Shown: piece by piece, positions 44,397-53,853 of the stretch | Layout of the letters: each line of letters begins with the position of its first letter | Numbering within the stretch: position 1 is the first letter of the stretch | Origin: an uncultured Tolumonas sp. | GTDB lineage: Bacteria; Pseudomonadota; Gammaproteobacteria; Enterobacterales; Aeromonadaceae | Length of the DNA: 64,000 bases | NCBI RefSeq assembly: GCF_963556105.2 | Contig: NZ_OY829945.1 | Span: 477,001-541,000, forward strand | Reading direction: 5' to 3' | Position numbers and translations under genes: made by a program | Notes under the pieces: model-generated | What the model saw: the letters and a program-made list of their open reading frames with translations, nothing else | Database searches by the model: none | What the model was told of the DNA's origin: nothing

Positions 44397-46076
44397 TTAG
44401 TGGTTGTTGACCACCGCTTTTTCGCTGTTCTCTGCAAAAAAAATCTCACAGAAATTCAACGCTTCCTCAAATGTGCTAAAACAATGTCCTTGTCCGAGCT
44501 GTTCAATTAAACCGGCGCGCGTTAATTTTTGCTGCACGGCATCATTGGCTTCCGATAACAAAATCGTGATGTTGTGTTTCGACAGGGTATGAATGACATT
44601 TTCCAGCGATTGTAATGCCGTCATATCCATAAACGGTACATGCGTCAGGCGTAACACCAGCGCTTTGGGTTCAGTATGGGTTTGTGCCAGCGCACGTTGG
44701 AAATTCTCTGCCGCACCAAAAAACAGTGGCCCGTCGATGCTGTAGACCAATACTTTCGCTGGTAAATGGTTGCGGCCTAACTGTTTGAGCTCCAGATCGA
44801 GGTCATCGGCCGTATGCTGCTGAATTTCGACCGATCCCGCCATGCGTTGCATAAACGTCAGCGATGCTAATACCACCCCGATATTGACCGCCACCACCAG
44901 ATCGGTAAATACCGTCAGCAGGAAAGTGATCAGTAAAATTGCGGTGTCCGTTTTTGGCGCCTTTTTTAGCATGCCGATAAAATGCGGTAACTCGCTCATA
45001 TTCCAAGCAACCACAAACAAGATCGCGGCCAGAGCACACAGCGGAATATTGTTGGCCAGTGGGGCCAGAAACAACAGGATCAACAACAAGACGACCGAGT
45101 GAATGACGCCGGCTAATGGGCTATTACCACCATTCCGGATATTAGTAGCCGTACGGGCAATCGCACCGGTAGCGGCAAAACCGCCGAGCAGCGGGGCAAC
45201 AATATTCGCCAACCCTTGCCCGATCAGTTCTTGATTTGAGTCGTGATGGGTGCCCGCCATACCATCGGCTACCACTGCAGATAACAGTGATTCGATAGCG
45301 CCGAGCATGGCAATGGTGAAGGCTGGGCCAATCAACTGCACCATATGACTGAAATTGAAATCTGGCAGAGTAAAACTCGGTAATTTCTGTGGAATGCCAC
45401 CGAATGCACTACCAATGGTCGCAATGCCAGTCGGGTGAAAAATGCTGACGATTAATGTGGCAAAGACCATGGCCACCAAAGGGCCCGGTACTTTACGCAG
45501 ATAAGGAATGCGTGGCGTGAGAATAACCAGCGCCAGACTGCTTAATGCTAAGCCAGAGGTGATGAGATTGGCATGTGGTAATTGTTGTAATAAATGCCAG
45601 AGCTTTTCATGGAAGTGTTCACCACCGACACTGGGTAAACCAAAGAAATCTTTCCACTGGCCAACCCAAATGATCACGCCAATCCCGGTGGTAAAACCCA
45701 CGATGACTGGTGCGGGAATATATTTGATGATGCTGCCCAGTCGGCTAAACCCCATCAGCATTAAGATGACGCCCGCCATCAACGTCGCCAGTTGTAGCCC
45801 GCTAATGCCATATTTAGCCGTGATGCCGGCTAAAATGACGATAAAGGCACCGGTTGGCCCCGCAATTTGTAAACGGCTACCGCCAAACAGGGAAACCACA
45901 ATACCGGCTACCAGGGCTGTGTATAGACCTTGTTCTGGTTTTGCGCCGGAGGCAATGGCAAACGCCATGGCTAAAGGCAAGGCAACCACGCCCACGATGA
46001 GCCCGGCCACCAAATTCGGTAACCAGTTTTTAGCGCGCAACAACCCTGCCTTTTGCGCCTCCAGTATTGCAATCAT
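44397..46076 (-). CDS. SulP-family inorganic anion transporter with STAS domain
   Basis: A 559-residue SLC26/SulP transporter. The transmembrane region spans residues about 15-430 with LVAGLIVGVVALPLAMAFA and the signature GLYTALVAGIVVSLFGGSRL (about 47-66), and the C-terminal STAS domain follows (about 440-550). Substrates are sulfate, bicarbonate or similar anions; none is shown here. The start is moved to 46076, where GAGG lies five bases upstream; the longer ORF from 46169 adds no conserved sequence. Confidence 0.9.
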   Translation of the reverse strand: MIAILEAQKAGLLRAKNWLPNLVAGLIVGVVALPLAMAFAIASGAKPEQGLYTALVAGIVVSLFGGSRLQIAGPTGAFIVILAGITAKYGISGLQLATLMAGVILMLMGFSRLGSIIKYIPAPVIVGFTTGIGVIIWVGQWKDFFGLPSVGGEHFHEKLWHLLQQLPHANLITSGLALSSLALVILTPRIPYLRKVPGPLVAMVFATLIVSIFHPTGIATIGSAFGGIPQKLPSFTLPDFNFSHMVQLIGPAFTIAMLGAIESLLSAVVADGMAGTHHDSNQELIGQGLANIVAPLLGGFAATGAIARTATNIRNGGNSPLAGVIHSVVLLLILLFLAPLANNIPLCALAAILFVVAWNMSELPHFIGMLKKAPKTDTAILLITFLLTVFTDLVVAVNIGVVLASLTFMQRMAGSVEIQQHTADDLDLELKQLGRNHLPAKVLVYSIDGPLFFGAAENFQRALAQTHTEPKALVLRLTHVPFMDMTALQSLENVIHTLSKHNITILLSEANDAVQQKLTRAGLIEQLGQGHCFSTFEEALNFCEIFFAENSEKAVVNNH

Positions 46077-46333
46077 AGCCACCTCAAATACTAATAACAT
46101 TAACATATGGTGATAACTGATGGTGCATTCTAACGTGTTATTCACCACCTGATCATGAAAGTGGATCAAAAAAAGCGGGCTAATAGTCTTTTGCTAAAAA
46201 AACCGATTTTTCTGCAGGATTTGCGGCAAAGCTCCCATATCTTTCTCTGCAATGAACTAGAATTATTAGCATATGCTGCTGACGATAACAGCGCATTCCC
46301 CTCGCATTACGCTACGAGTCGCGGAGGTATCCT

Positions 46334-46558
46334 ATGACTAAGCACACATTGATGCATGCCAAGATCCCACAGTATGCACAGCGCCCACACCATGATGAAT
46401 CTACGTTGTCTCATATTCAGCATTTGCTGCTGTTGTGGAAACAAAACTGGCAAACTCGCCGTCAACTGGCGCAACTTAGCGCGGAAGATCTGCGCGATAT
46501 TGGCCTTAGCGAAGCTCAACGTCAGGAAGAGTTGAATAAATCGTTCTGGGAACCTTAG
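46334..46558 (+). CDS. DUF1127 protein
   Basis: A 74-residue protein with the DUF1127 block TRRQLAQLSAEDLRDIGLSE at about residues 41-60. The start has a clear GGAGG site. Function unknown; small Arg-rich DUF1127 proteins affect phosphate, RNA or motility control in other bacteria. Divergent from SulP, 257 bases away. Confidence 0.8.
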   Translation: MTKHTLMHAKIPQYAQRPHHDESTLSHIQHLLLLWKQNWQTRRQLAQLSAEDLRDIGLSEAQRQEELNKSFWEP

Positions 46559-46592
46559 AACACAAGTCGAAAATAGATAGATTTATAAATAA

Positions 46593-46623
46593 AACCCCCA
46601 AAGAAATTAGCTTGGGGGTTTTT
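46593..46623. terminator. Bidirectional terminator between DUF1127 gene and citG
   Basis: Stem AACCCCCAA / TTGGGGGTT (46593-46601 and 46612-46620) flanked by A and T runs between convergent genes. Confidence 0.87.
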
Positions 46624-46628
46624 GCTTT

Positions 46629-47519
46629 TTAACGATTCAACTGATGCAGTAACCAGGTAACTGCCAGCAGGTCGGCGCTGCCACCGGGGCTGAGGTTACG
46701 GGCGATCAATTGTTGATCTAAAAGCTGTAGGGCACGCATCCGTTCGACAGATAAAAACGCCGTTTGTTGGATGATCTCTTGAGCTCGGTGTTGCACATAG
46801 TGCAGCCCATCAATGCCGCCACGAGCTACTAGATTGGTATCATTATTGTGTGCCAACAGTGTCAGCATGACTTCGAGCAGCGCACTATTACGATCGGCAC
46901 CATGGGCAATGGCATTGGCATAAACGGGAAGCGAATATTCTCGCACCGTTGAAAAACCTGATTCCACTTCTCCGCGCACTCCGGCCAAGCCATGCTGATG
47001 GAAGAAGCGCTCCCCAGCGGTTTTGGGTTGTGTGTTGGCGGCTAATTCGCGTTGAACCAACCCTTCAGTGGCGCGCGCCACTTGCTGACACACGGTTTGT
47101 GGGTTGAGAATTTTACCTTGTTGCCACAAACGCCCCGTAGCAGCACACAGCAATGCCAGTGAAAACAACATACCTTTGTGGGTGTTGACGCCGGCGGTGG
47201 CGAGCAGCATATCGCGTTCACACTGTTTTCCATGTGGGCGTAACATTGGCAGCAGTTGATTGGCTGGCAGGTTGGCACTATCGATACCGGTCTGCGTGAA
47301 TAACGCCAGCCAGGGGGCAATCGCTTCGGCACTGTGTTCAAAGGTGGCGACAGTCATATCCCGATGTGCGCCATTATTGGCACGATCCACTAAACCGGGT
47401 TTTGGTGTGGTGTAAACCTCAATCAACATGGCGTGATGCGCGAGGGAGGCCATGTCCCGCACAATAGCGGGTTGAATGGTAACCGGTATGGCGCAATCGG
47501 TATCAAACAGTGCATACAT
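46629..47519 (-). CDS. citG: Triphosphoribosyl-dephospho-CoA synthase CitG
   Basis: A 296-residue enzyme that makes the precursor of the citrate lyase prosthetic group from ATP and dephospho-CoA. The signature TTPKPGLVDRANNGAHRDM (about 38-56) and AGVNTHKG (about 109-116) are typical. The start at 47519 is moved inside the longer ORF to the ATG with GGAAG upstream. It overlaps citX by 17 bases, and the minus-strand operon ends here. Confidence 0.92.
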   Translation of the reverse strand: MYALFDTDCAIPVTIQPAIVRDMASLAHHAMLIEVYTTPKPGLVDRANNGAHRDMTVATFEHSAEAIAPWLALFTQTGIDSANLPANQLLPMLRPHGKQCERDMLLATAGVNTHKGMLFSLALLCAATGRLWQQGKILNPQTVCQQVARATEGLVQRELAANTQPKTAGERFFHQHGLAGVRGEVESGFSTVREYSLPVYANAIAHGADRNSALLEVMLTLLAHNNDTNLVARGGIDGLHYVQHRAQEIIQQTAFLSVERMRALQLLDQQLIARNLSPGGSADLLAVTWLLHQLNR

Positions 47520-48072
47520 GGTGTTCTTCCTGTGTCGATAAATAAGAGTGCAAAATCTGATGGATACGAACTTGCAACTCTTCATTGCTATGGCGACGAC
47601 TACGACCACACACGGCAGCCAGTTCATTGCAAATCAGGCAGCGGCGCGGCGATAAATCGAATTCGCGGCGTGACAGGCTGCGGCCATCGGCTTGTAAAAC
47701 ATCGAGATCAAATAGCCGTCCGAGCGGGTGTTGCTGTTCCAGCGTGATCATGGCACTTTTCAATGTCGCAGCTGGAACGGCGACACTCCAAAAGGCTTCG
47801 GGGCCAGTAATGTGTCGCCAGGAATCATGGGCTGACACTGGCCAGCCCAACGCGTTGAGTTCACGCTGCACGGCGAGCACACCGGCAGCCTGTAACTGAT
47901 GAGCCGCCGCATTATCTTTAATCTCTCCCGGCATATTGATGCAAAAGGAAATCAGACTGCCTCCGTAACGATTCAGCCAAATTCGCTGGCGTTGCACTCG
48001 TTCATCACGAGCGGCCAGCATTTGGGTGAGTCCGATCGGCAGATTGGTCGGGCGGCTGCTCATCAGTTCCAT
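47503..48072 (-). CDS. citX: Holo-citrate lyase synthase CitX
   Basis: A 189-residue enzyme that transfers the prosthetic group to CitD. It carries LARDERVQ-type MLAARDERVQRQ near residue 18, GRLFDLDVL (about 116-124) and SRREFDLSPRRCLICNE (about 133-149), with the cysteines of the family signature. In Klebsiella the function is provided by a CitX fused or separate; here it is a separate gene as in E. coli. It begins 36 bases after citF. Confidence 0.9.
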   Translation of the reverse strand: MELMSSRPTNLPIGLTQMLAARDERVQRQRIWLNRYGGSLISFCINMPGEIKDNAAAHQLQAAGVLAVQRELNALGWPVSAHDSWRHITGPEAFWSVAVPAATLKSAMITLEQQHPLGRLFDLDVLQADGRSLSRREFDLSPRRCLICNELAAVCGRSRRHSNEELQVRIHQILHSYLSTQEEHHVCTV

Positions 48073-48108
48073 GCTTACTTCACCTGTTTTGCTATTTAAC
48101 TTGTTTCG

Positions 48109-49623
48109 CTATTTCACTTGTTTCACAACATCAATAATGCTGCCATCGCGGTAGCGGATCACGCCGACGATACGGTCGGTATATTCGATCTCAGCCGGCG
48201 TTCCGGTCAGCGAGTAAGCGCGCTCACTCAGTTCTTCTATCGACATAAGTGGTAGTTTGGCGGCCAGCAGGCGCTCTTTGACTTCTGAGCGAGCAGGGTT
48301 AACGGCAATACCATGATCGGTGACCAGCACATCAATACTGCTGCCGGGGGTGATACAGGTGGTGACTTTGTTGACAACGGTCGGAATGCGACCACGTACC
48401 AGCGGTGCGACGACGATGGTCAGATTGGCCGCTGCCGCGGTGTCGCAATGGCCACCGGAAGCACCACGGAACACGCCGTCTGAGCCGGTGATCACGTTGA
48501 CGTTAAACTGGGTGTCGATCTCCAGCGCACTTAAAATCACTACATCCAGTTTTTCGACACACGCGCCTTTCGATGATGGATTGGCGTATTGATTGGCGGA
48601 GATTTCCTGATGATGTGGATTTTTGCCCAGCGATTCTGCGGCCACACTGTCAAAACACTGCACATCCAGCAGGGTTTTTATGAGGCCCCGTTCATGCAGC
48701 TCCACCATGCTGGCGGTGATACCACCGAGACCAAAGCGGGCTTTGATCTTGTTGCGTACCATTTTGTCGGCCATAAAGCGCGTCACCGCCAGTGATGCAC
48801 CACCAGTGCCGGTTTGCAGTGAGAAACCGTCATTGAAATAGCCGGAATGCTCGATGACATCGGCGGCACGGCGGGCAATCAGTAGCTCGCGTGGATTGGT
48901 GGTCATGCGCGTAGCGTCACCGCCGATCTTGCTTGGATCACCGACATGTTCAACCTGCACAATGCCGTCAACACAATCCTGCGCAATGCTGGCTGGGTAG
49001 TTAGGGTAGGCGACCAGCTCTTCGGTTAATAAAATCACGTGACGGGCGTATTCGGCATCAACACGGGCATAACCCAGTGAGCCGCAGCGTGATTTTCCGG
49101 AAAAGCCATTGGCATTACCGAACTCATCGCTGCACGGCACACCTAAAAAAGCCACGTCGATATTCAGTTCACCGGATTGAATCAAATGCACACGGCCACC
49201 ATGCGAGTGGATGTGCACCGGTTCTTCCATCAGGCCATTTGAAATGGCTTCGGCCAGTTTACCGCGCAGGCCAGAGGTGTAGATCTTGCGCACCACGCCA
49301 TTGCGAATATGTTCCAGCAGCGGGGCATGGCAGTTGGTCAGTGAACTGGCAGCTAAAATCAGATCTTTGAAACCCAGTTCGGCCAGTTTATCCAGCACCA
49401 TATTGACGGTTTTATCGCCGTCGCGGAAAGCATGGTGAAACGAAATGGTCATGCCGTTTTGCAGGCCACTATTGCGAATGGCGGCTTCCAGAGACGCCTG
49501 CAATTTGCTTGGTTTTTCTGTCCCGTTGTCAGTCTTATTTTCCAGTGTGGAAAACAGCGGAATATTCGGTACTAAAGCTGAAATTGCCGTCGGGATCGGA
49601 CGAGCTAATACATTGGTAGTCAT
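48109..49623 (-). CDS. citF: Citrate lyase alpha subunit CitF
   Basis: A 504-residue acetyl-ACP:citrate CoA-transferase-like subunit. It has FHHAFRDGDKTVN (about 62-74), IHSHGGRVHLIQSGEL (about 138-153), GGDATRM and VVAPLVRGRIPTVVNKVTT (about 405-423), typical of CitF. GAGG lies six bases before the ATG at 49623. Eight bases separate it from citE. Confidence 0.95.
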   Translation of the reverse strand: MTTNVLARPIPTAISALVPNIPLFSTLENKTDNGTEKPSKLQASLEAAIRNSGLQNGMTISFHHAFRDGDKTVNMVLDKLAELGFKDLILAASSLTNCHAPLLEHIRNGVVRKIYTSGLRGKLAEAISNGLMEEPVHIHSHGGRVHLIQSGELNIDVAFLGVPCSDEFGNANGFSGKSRCGSLGYARVDAEYARHVILLTEELVAYPNYPASIAQDCVDGIVQVEHVGDPSKIGGDATRMTTNPRELLIARRAADVIEHSGYFNDGFSLQTGTGGASLAVTRFMADKMVRNKIKARFGLGGITASMVELHERGLIKTLLDVQCFDSVAAESLGKNPHHQEISANQYANPSSKGACVEKLDVVILSALEIDTQFNVNVITGSDGVFRGASGGHCDTAAAANLTIVVAPLVRGRIPTVVNKVTTCITPGSSIDVLVTDHGIAVNPARSEVKERLLAAKLPLMSIEELSERAYSLTGTPAEIEYTDRIVGVIRYRDGSIIDVVKQVK

Positions 49624-49631
49624 GGTTAACC

Positions 49632-50510
49632 TCATTGTCTGATGCCGGAAGCTTCTGCACGCTGGAGTACCCAGCGTGCGCGTTCAATGATCGGGGCGTC
49701 GATCATCTTGCCGTTTAGCGAGACGACACCTAAGCCCTGACGGGAGGCATTTTCTGCCGCTTCAATGATCAGGCGGGCATTGCCGACTTCTTTACGGGTA
49801 GGTGCAAACACGTTATGCAGCAGTTCGATCTGGCGTGGATTGATCAGCGATTTGCCGTCAAAACCCAGTTGCTTGATGTGTTCGGCTTCGTGAATAAAAC
49901 CTTCTTCGTTATTGGCATTGGAATACACGGTGTCGAACGCGGCAATACCCGCTGCACGTGCCGCCTGTAAAATAGAGCAGCGCGCGAACATCAGCTCAAT
50001 GCCATCTGGGGATCGTTCGGTGCGAATGTCACGCACATAATCTTCGGCGCCCAACGCAATGCCGATCAAACGGGGTGAGGATTTTGCAATTTCTGGCGCG
50101 TTGATAACGCCTTGCGCGCTTTCTATGGCGGCCATCATGCGTGTGCTGCCTTCGGCGCGGCCACATTTGCGTTCCACCGCCAGAATGTGGCGTTCCATCT
50201 CCAGAATATCTTCCGCCGAATCGGTTTTTGGCAGACGAATGACATCCACGCCAGCGCGCACCATCGCTTCCACATCGAGTTTGCCGTAAGGTGAATCAAT
50301 CGGATTAACGCGCACCACTTTCTCGACGTTTTTATACAGCGGCATTTGCAGCGCATGGAACACCAGCAGACGGGCAGTATCTTTTTCGGTGATGGCAACC
50401 GAATCTTCCAGATCGAACATCAAGGCATCGGGGCTGTAGATGAAACTGTTGCTGAGCATGGCCGCGTTGGCTCCAGGCACGAACAACATACTGCGGCGTA
50501 ATTTACTCAT
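49632..50510 (-). CDS. citE: Citrate lyase beta subunit CitE
   Basis: A 292-residue HpcH/HpaI-type lyase that splits citryl-ACP to oxaloacetate and acetyl-ACP. The N-terminal [25 protein letters not shown] (about 32-40) and ALGAEDY (about 151-157) carry the Mg-binding acidic residues. The start overlaps citD (ATGA). Confidence 0.95.
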   Translation of the reverse strand: MSKLRRSMLFVPGANAAMLSNSFIYSPDALMFDLEDSVAITEKDTARLLVFHALQMPLYKNVEKVVRVNPIDSPYGKLDVEAMVRAGVDVIRLPKTDSAEDILEMERHILAVERKCGRAEGSTRMMAAIESAQGVINAPEIAKSSPRLIGIALGAEDYVRDIRTERSPDGIELMFARCSILQAARAAGIAAFDTVYSNANNEEGFIHEAEHIKQLGFDGKSLINPRQIELLHNVFAPTRKEVGNARLIIEAAENASRQGLGVVSLNGKMIDAPIIERARWVLQRAEASGIRQ

Positions 50511-50806
50511 AACGCCCCCCAGTTCAAATCCAGCAGCTGTGTACCGGTAGCGCGGATCAACGCAGCCTGCACGCGAGCGCGGATCACGCAATCGAGTGCG
50601 CCTTTGTCTTCGACAATTACGCGCACCCCCTCAATGCTGAGTTTATGCAGCGTGTCATGGATCAGGCGGCGGATGGCATCACCGAACTGTTTTTCCACCA
50701 CACTTTCCAACTCGATTTCGACCTGATGCGAGTCGATAGGCTGAATGCGGATCAATACATCGCCGGACTCCAGCGTGCCGGCATGCGATTGCTGTATTAT
50801 TTTCAT
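50507..50806 (-). CDS. citD: Citrate lyase acyl carrier protein CitD
   Basis: A 99-residue carrier. Ser14 in GTLESGD is the site of the phosphoribosyl-dephospho-CoA group. [16 protein letters not shown] is the conserved C-terminal segment. Between citC and citE as expected. Confidence 0.94.
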   Translation of the reverse strand: MKIIQQSHAGTLESGDVLIRIQPIDSHQVEIELESVVEKQFGDAIRRLIHDTLHKLSIEGVRVIVEDKGALDCVIRARVQAALIRATGTQLLDLNWGAL

Positions 50807-50903
50807 TTGTTTAATCTCTTCATCTGTCTGACCTCTTCATTTGTCGGACGTTGGTTGTTGACGGTTTGGTCACTCACCCAAGAGCAACACCGTGAAAAAT
50901 AAG

Positions 50904-51956
50904 TTATCCGGCCAAACTGCTGGCCAGTGCTGGTGACGGCACGTAGTGTTGCCACAGGTAGCGGTAAGTGCTTTCCGGAACCAAGGCTTTAACGGCTTCC
51001 GGCCCTTTTTTCGCTAACAGATCCCGCACTCGACAGGCAGAAATGGGTTGTGCGGCCTGCTGACGACGTTCAATTTCATGCAACTCAATTTGTGGTGCCC
51101 GCACTTCTGTGGTGGTCAGCCAATAGGCCATTTCGCGGTTATATTGTGCGGTGACTTCACACATCGGTTCGGTGCCGACATAACGGCGGTTGATGCCCAA
51201 TGCCGGGGCAATGTCTTTACGGAACAGTTGCAGATCGAGCGCCATATGGCAGTGATTAATGATTTTCTGACTTTTCAAAAAGTAGCTGGGAAAGGTGGCG
51301 CGCGAGATCAGGTAATCAGAACCCGGATGAATGGTCAGATTTTTCAAATCAGCCACGCCGGCTTTGATCAGGTCGAGGCGATCTTCGTAAGGAAATTCCG
51401 AGGCATTTTCCTGCACCACAAACAAATGCACCCAATCGCACTCTTTGCAGGCTTGTTGCACCAGATAACGATGACCTAAGGTGAACGGGTTGGCATTCAT
51501 CACAATGCCGCCAATGTGACGGCCGTCTTGCCGTTGCTGGGCCAAACGCTGGCAATACCGTTTCAGACGAGTGGCGCTGTTTTCCAGCAAGATCACCTGG
51601 TTGTCGACACGCGCCAGCAGATGAAAACCGCATTCGGTAAACATCGCTTCATTTTCAGGTTTGGTGTAGATGAATAATTCGTAACGGTGCAGGCTAAATG
51701 CTTGATTTAGCAGCGTGGTTAATAAACGCAATGCTAACCCTTGGCCGCGTAAATGCGGCTCAATCGCGATGCATTTCAACACCCGCCCGGCGATGCCACC
51801 GCAGGCCACTAGATTCTGTTGTTCATCAAACGCGACAATAAACTGTTCAATATCGGTATCGATGTTTAAGTTATTTTGTTGCAAGAAATGAGCGATCTGT
51901 TGCCAGCGCATTATTTCCGTTTTTAATACGCAACAGAAAATATATTCTTCGTTCAT
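50904..51956 (-). CDS. citC: [Citrate (pro-3S)-lyase] ligase CitC
   Basis: A 350-residue ligase that acetylates and so activates citrate lyase. The N-terminal GNAT-like part (to about residue 140) precedes the nucleotidyltransferase with NANPFTLGHRYLV (HxGH-type, about 154-166) and the ISRATFPSYF segment. The start at 51956 aligns with the E. coli N-terminus. First gene of citCDEFXG on the minus strand, divergent from citS. Confidence 0.95.
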   Translation of the reverse strand: MNEEYIFCCVLKTEIMRWQQIAHFLQQNNLNIDTDIEQFIVAFDEQQNLVACGGIAGRVLKCIAIEPHLRGQGLALRLLTTLLNQAFSLHRYELFIYTKPENEAMFTECGFHLLARVDNQVILLENSATRLKRYCQRLAQQRQDGRHIGGIVMNANPFTLGHRYLVQQACKECDWVHLFVVQENASEFPYEDRLDLIKAGVADLKNLTIHPGSDYLISRATFPSYFLKSQKIINHCHMALDLQLFRKDIAPALGINRRYVGTEPMCEVTAQYNREMAYWLTTTEVRAPQIELHEIERRQQAAQPISACRVRDLLAKKGPEAVKALVPESTYRYLWQHYVPSPALASSLAG

Positions 51957-52373
51957 ACCAATACGGGTTGCGATAAATTCTGTTTTATATGAAATGATAT
52001 TTGCTGTCTTTATTTTTTGATCGCGCGCAACCTGTGGCGAGGTTTAAATATTGGTAATAATTTTTATGATTTAAAATATTTAGTGGTTTGTTTTTATTGG
52101 TGTTTTTTGTTTTTTGTTTTTTGTTTTTTGTTTTTTGTTTTCTGTTTATTTGGTGCAACATGCGTTATATATAAAACCAGATAAGATAATTAAACACATT
52201 AAAACGCTGATCTAATCAGTTGTTGATCAAAGTTAATAATGCTTTTTCCCGTTAATTTCTCATTATCGCAAATCCAACAAAAAATGCCCGAGTTTGCAAA
52301 CATCTGGTTTTACCTGCTGTCAGCAATGTATTCGAGGGAACAACGTGTTATTTGTTTAATAGGAGACGTTACA
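51957..52373. promoter_or_regulatory. Divergent citC/citS promoter region
   Basis: A 417-base AT-rich region with no gene. It must contain the promoters and CitB sites for both citrate operons, as in Klebsiella. A heptanucleotide tandem repeat lies in its middle (52102-52143). I could not place CitB or CRP sites with confidence. Confidence 0.6.
52102..52143. repeat. Heptanucleotide tandem repeat (GTTTTTT)5-6
   Basis: Five perfect copies of GTTTTTT from 52102 to 52136, then a variant GTTTTCT copy. Flanking bases (TTTTTATTG) look like decayed copies. Such repeats can change length by slippage. Confidence 0.9.
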
Positions 52374-53747
52374 ATGGGAAAAGAACAGGCAAGTGTTGCT
52401 GATGCGAGTGAATTGACACTCAGCACAGCAACTAGCGAAAAATTCTGGCCGCATGGCTGGTGGAAAATCTTCGATATTAAAGTTGGCATTATTCCAATGC
52501 CGCTATTCATTATGGCGGCGGCATTAATTGTGGCGTTGTGTCTGACCGGTGAATTACCAAGCCAAATAACGACCATGGTTGTTGTGTTAGGTTTTTTTGG
52601 TTTTGTTTGCGGCGAAATTGGTAAACGCTTACCGGTATTAGGAAAAATTGGTGCCGCGGCAATTTGTGCCACCTTTATTCCTTCAGCGATGGTTTATTAT
52701 CATCTGCTACCGGCATCCATTGTTGATTCGACGAAAGCATTTTATAAATCCTCCGGCATTCTGTATCTGTATATCAGCTGCATTATTGTCGGCAGTATCT
52801 TCAGCATGGATCGTAAAACCATCATGCGGGGGTTCTTGCGTATCTTTATTCCGATGCTGTGTGGTGAAATTGTTGGTGCTATTGTCGGTACTACCGTGGG
52901 TACATTATTGGGTTTAGGTTCTTTTAATACCTTATTTTTCATCGTATTGCCTATTATGGCTGGTGGTGTCGGTGAGGGAGCTATTCCATTGTCGATTGGT
53001 TTCCACGAAATTATGCACATTGAACAAGGTGTGGCCTTTGCTCGTATTATCCCAATGGTGATGCTGGGTAGTCTGACGGCGATCCTGACGGCGGGTATCT
53101 TAAATCACCTCGGTAAACGCAAACCTCATCTGACCGGTGAAGGCCGTTTGTTGCCTGGTGAGCAAGAAGAAATCAGCAGCTCAACGAGTATTAATCCACT
53201 GAAAGGTGCCATTGATGTCACTGGTTTAGCATCGGCTGCGATGATGGCGTTGTTGTTGTATATGGTAGGGATTTTGGGTCAGCGTTTGGTTGGTCTACCG
53301 GCACCGGTTGGCATGTTGTTCGCGGCGGTCTTGGTTAAACTGACCCAAGCTGTATCACCACAAATGACCGGCAATGCCAATGTGGTATACAAATTCTTCC
53401 AGACATCAGTTACTTATCCGATTCTGTTTATGGTGGGTGTAGCCATTACACCATGGGAATCGCTGATGGCTGCCTTTACTGTTTCGAACCTGATTGTGAT
53501 CATCTCGACTGTATTAAGTTTGGTTGCCACCGGTTTCTTTGTCGGTAAAAAAATGGGTATGCATCCGGTTGATGTTGCGGTGGTGTCTTGCTGCCAGAGT
53601 GGTCAGGGTGGCACCGGCGACGTGGCTATCTTAACTGCCGCGAATCGTATGGTGCTGATGCCTTTTGCCCAGATTGCCACCCGTATCGGTGGTGCGATCA
53701 ATGTGACGCTGGCATTGGTAGTGTTATCGCATTTCTTCACATTTTAA
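52374..53747 (+). CDS. citS: Citrate/sodium symporter CitS (2-hydroxycarboxylate transporter family)
   Basis: A 457-residue membrane protein of the 2HCT family with about 11 hydrophobic segments. The two GGXG-type reentrant loops are GGVGEGAIPLS (about 201-211) and CCQSGQGGTGDVAIL (about 409-423). Na+-dependent citrate uptake is inferred from the family and the adjacent lyase genes; malate or other 2-hydroxycarboxylates remain possible. The ATG at 52374 follows AGGAG. Confidence 0.93.
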   Translation: MGKEQASVADASELTLSTATSEKFWPHGWWKIFDIKVGIIPMPLFIMAAALIVALCLTGELPSQITTMVVVLGFFGFVCGEIGKRLPVLGKIGAAAICATFIPSAMVYYHLLPASIVDSTKAFYKSSGILYLYISCIIVGSIFSMDRKTIMRGFLRIFIPMLCGEIVGAIVGTTVGTLLGLGSFNTLFFIVLPIMAGGVGEGAIPLSIGFHEIMHIEQGVAFARIIPMVMLGSLTAILTAGILNHLGKRKPHLTGEGRLLPGEQEEISSSTSINPLKGAIDVTGLASAAMMALLLYMVGILGQRLVGLPAPVGMLFAAVLVKLTQAVSPQMTGNANVVYKFFQTSVTYPILFMVGVAITPWESLMAAFTVSNLIVIISTVLSLVATGFFVGKKMGMHPVDVAVVSCCQSGQGGTGDVAILTAANRMVLMPFAQIATRIGGAINVTLALVVLSHFFTF

Positions 53748-53776
53748 TGGTATTAAGCTGACGGATCGTCATTTTG

Positions 53777-53803
53777 CCCGGTTGGTTGCCAGCCGGGTAT
53801 TTT
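53777..53803 (+). terminator. Terminator after citS
   Basis: Stem CCCGGTTGG / CCAGCCGGG (53777-53785, 53789-53797, one G-T pair) followed by TATTTTT. It suggests partial separation of citS and the next gene. Confidence 0.75.
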
Positions 53804-53853
53804 TAATAATGGCGAAACGAATGCTAACAATTAAATATTGCTGAGGCATTATT

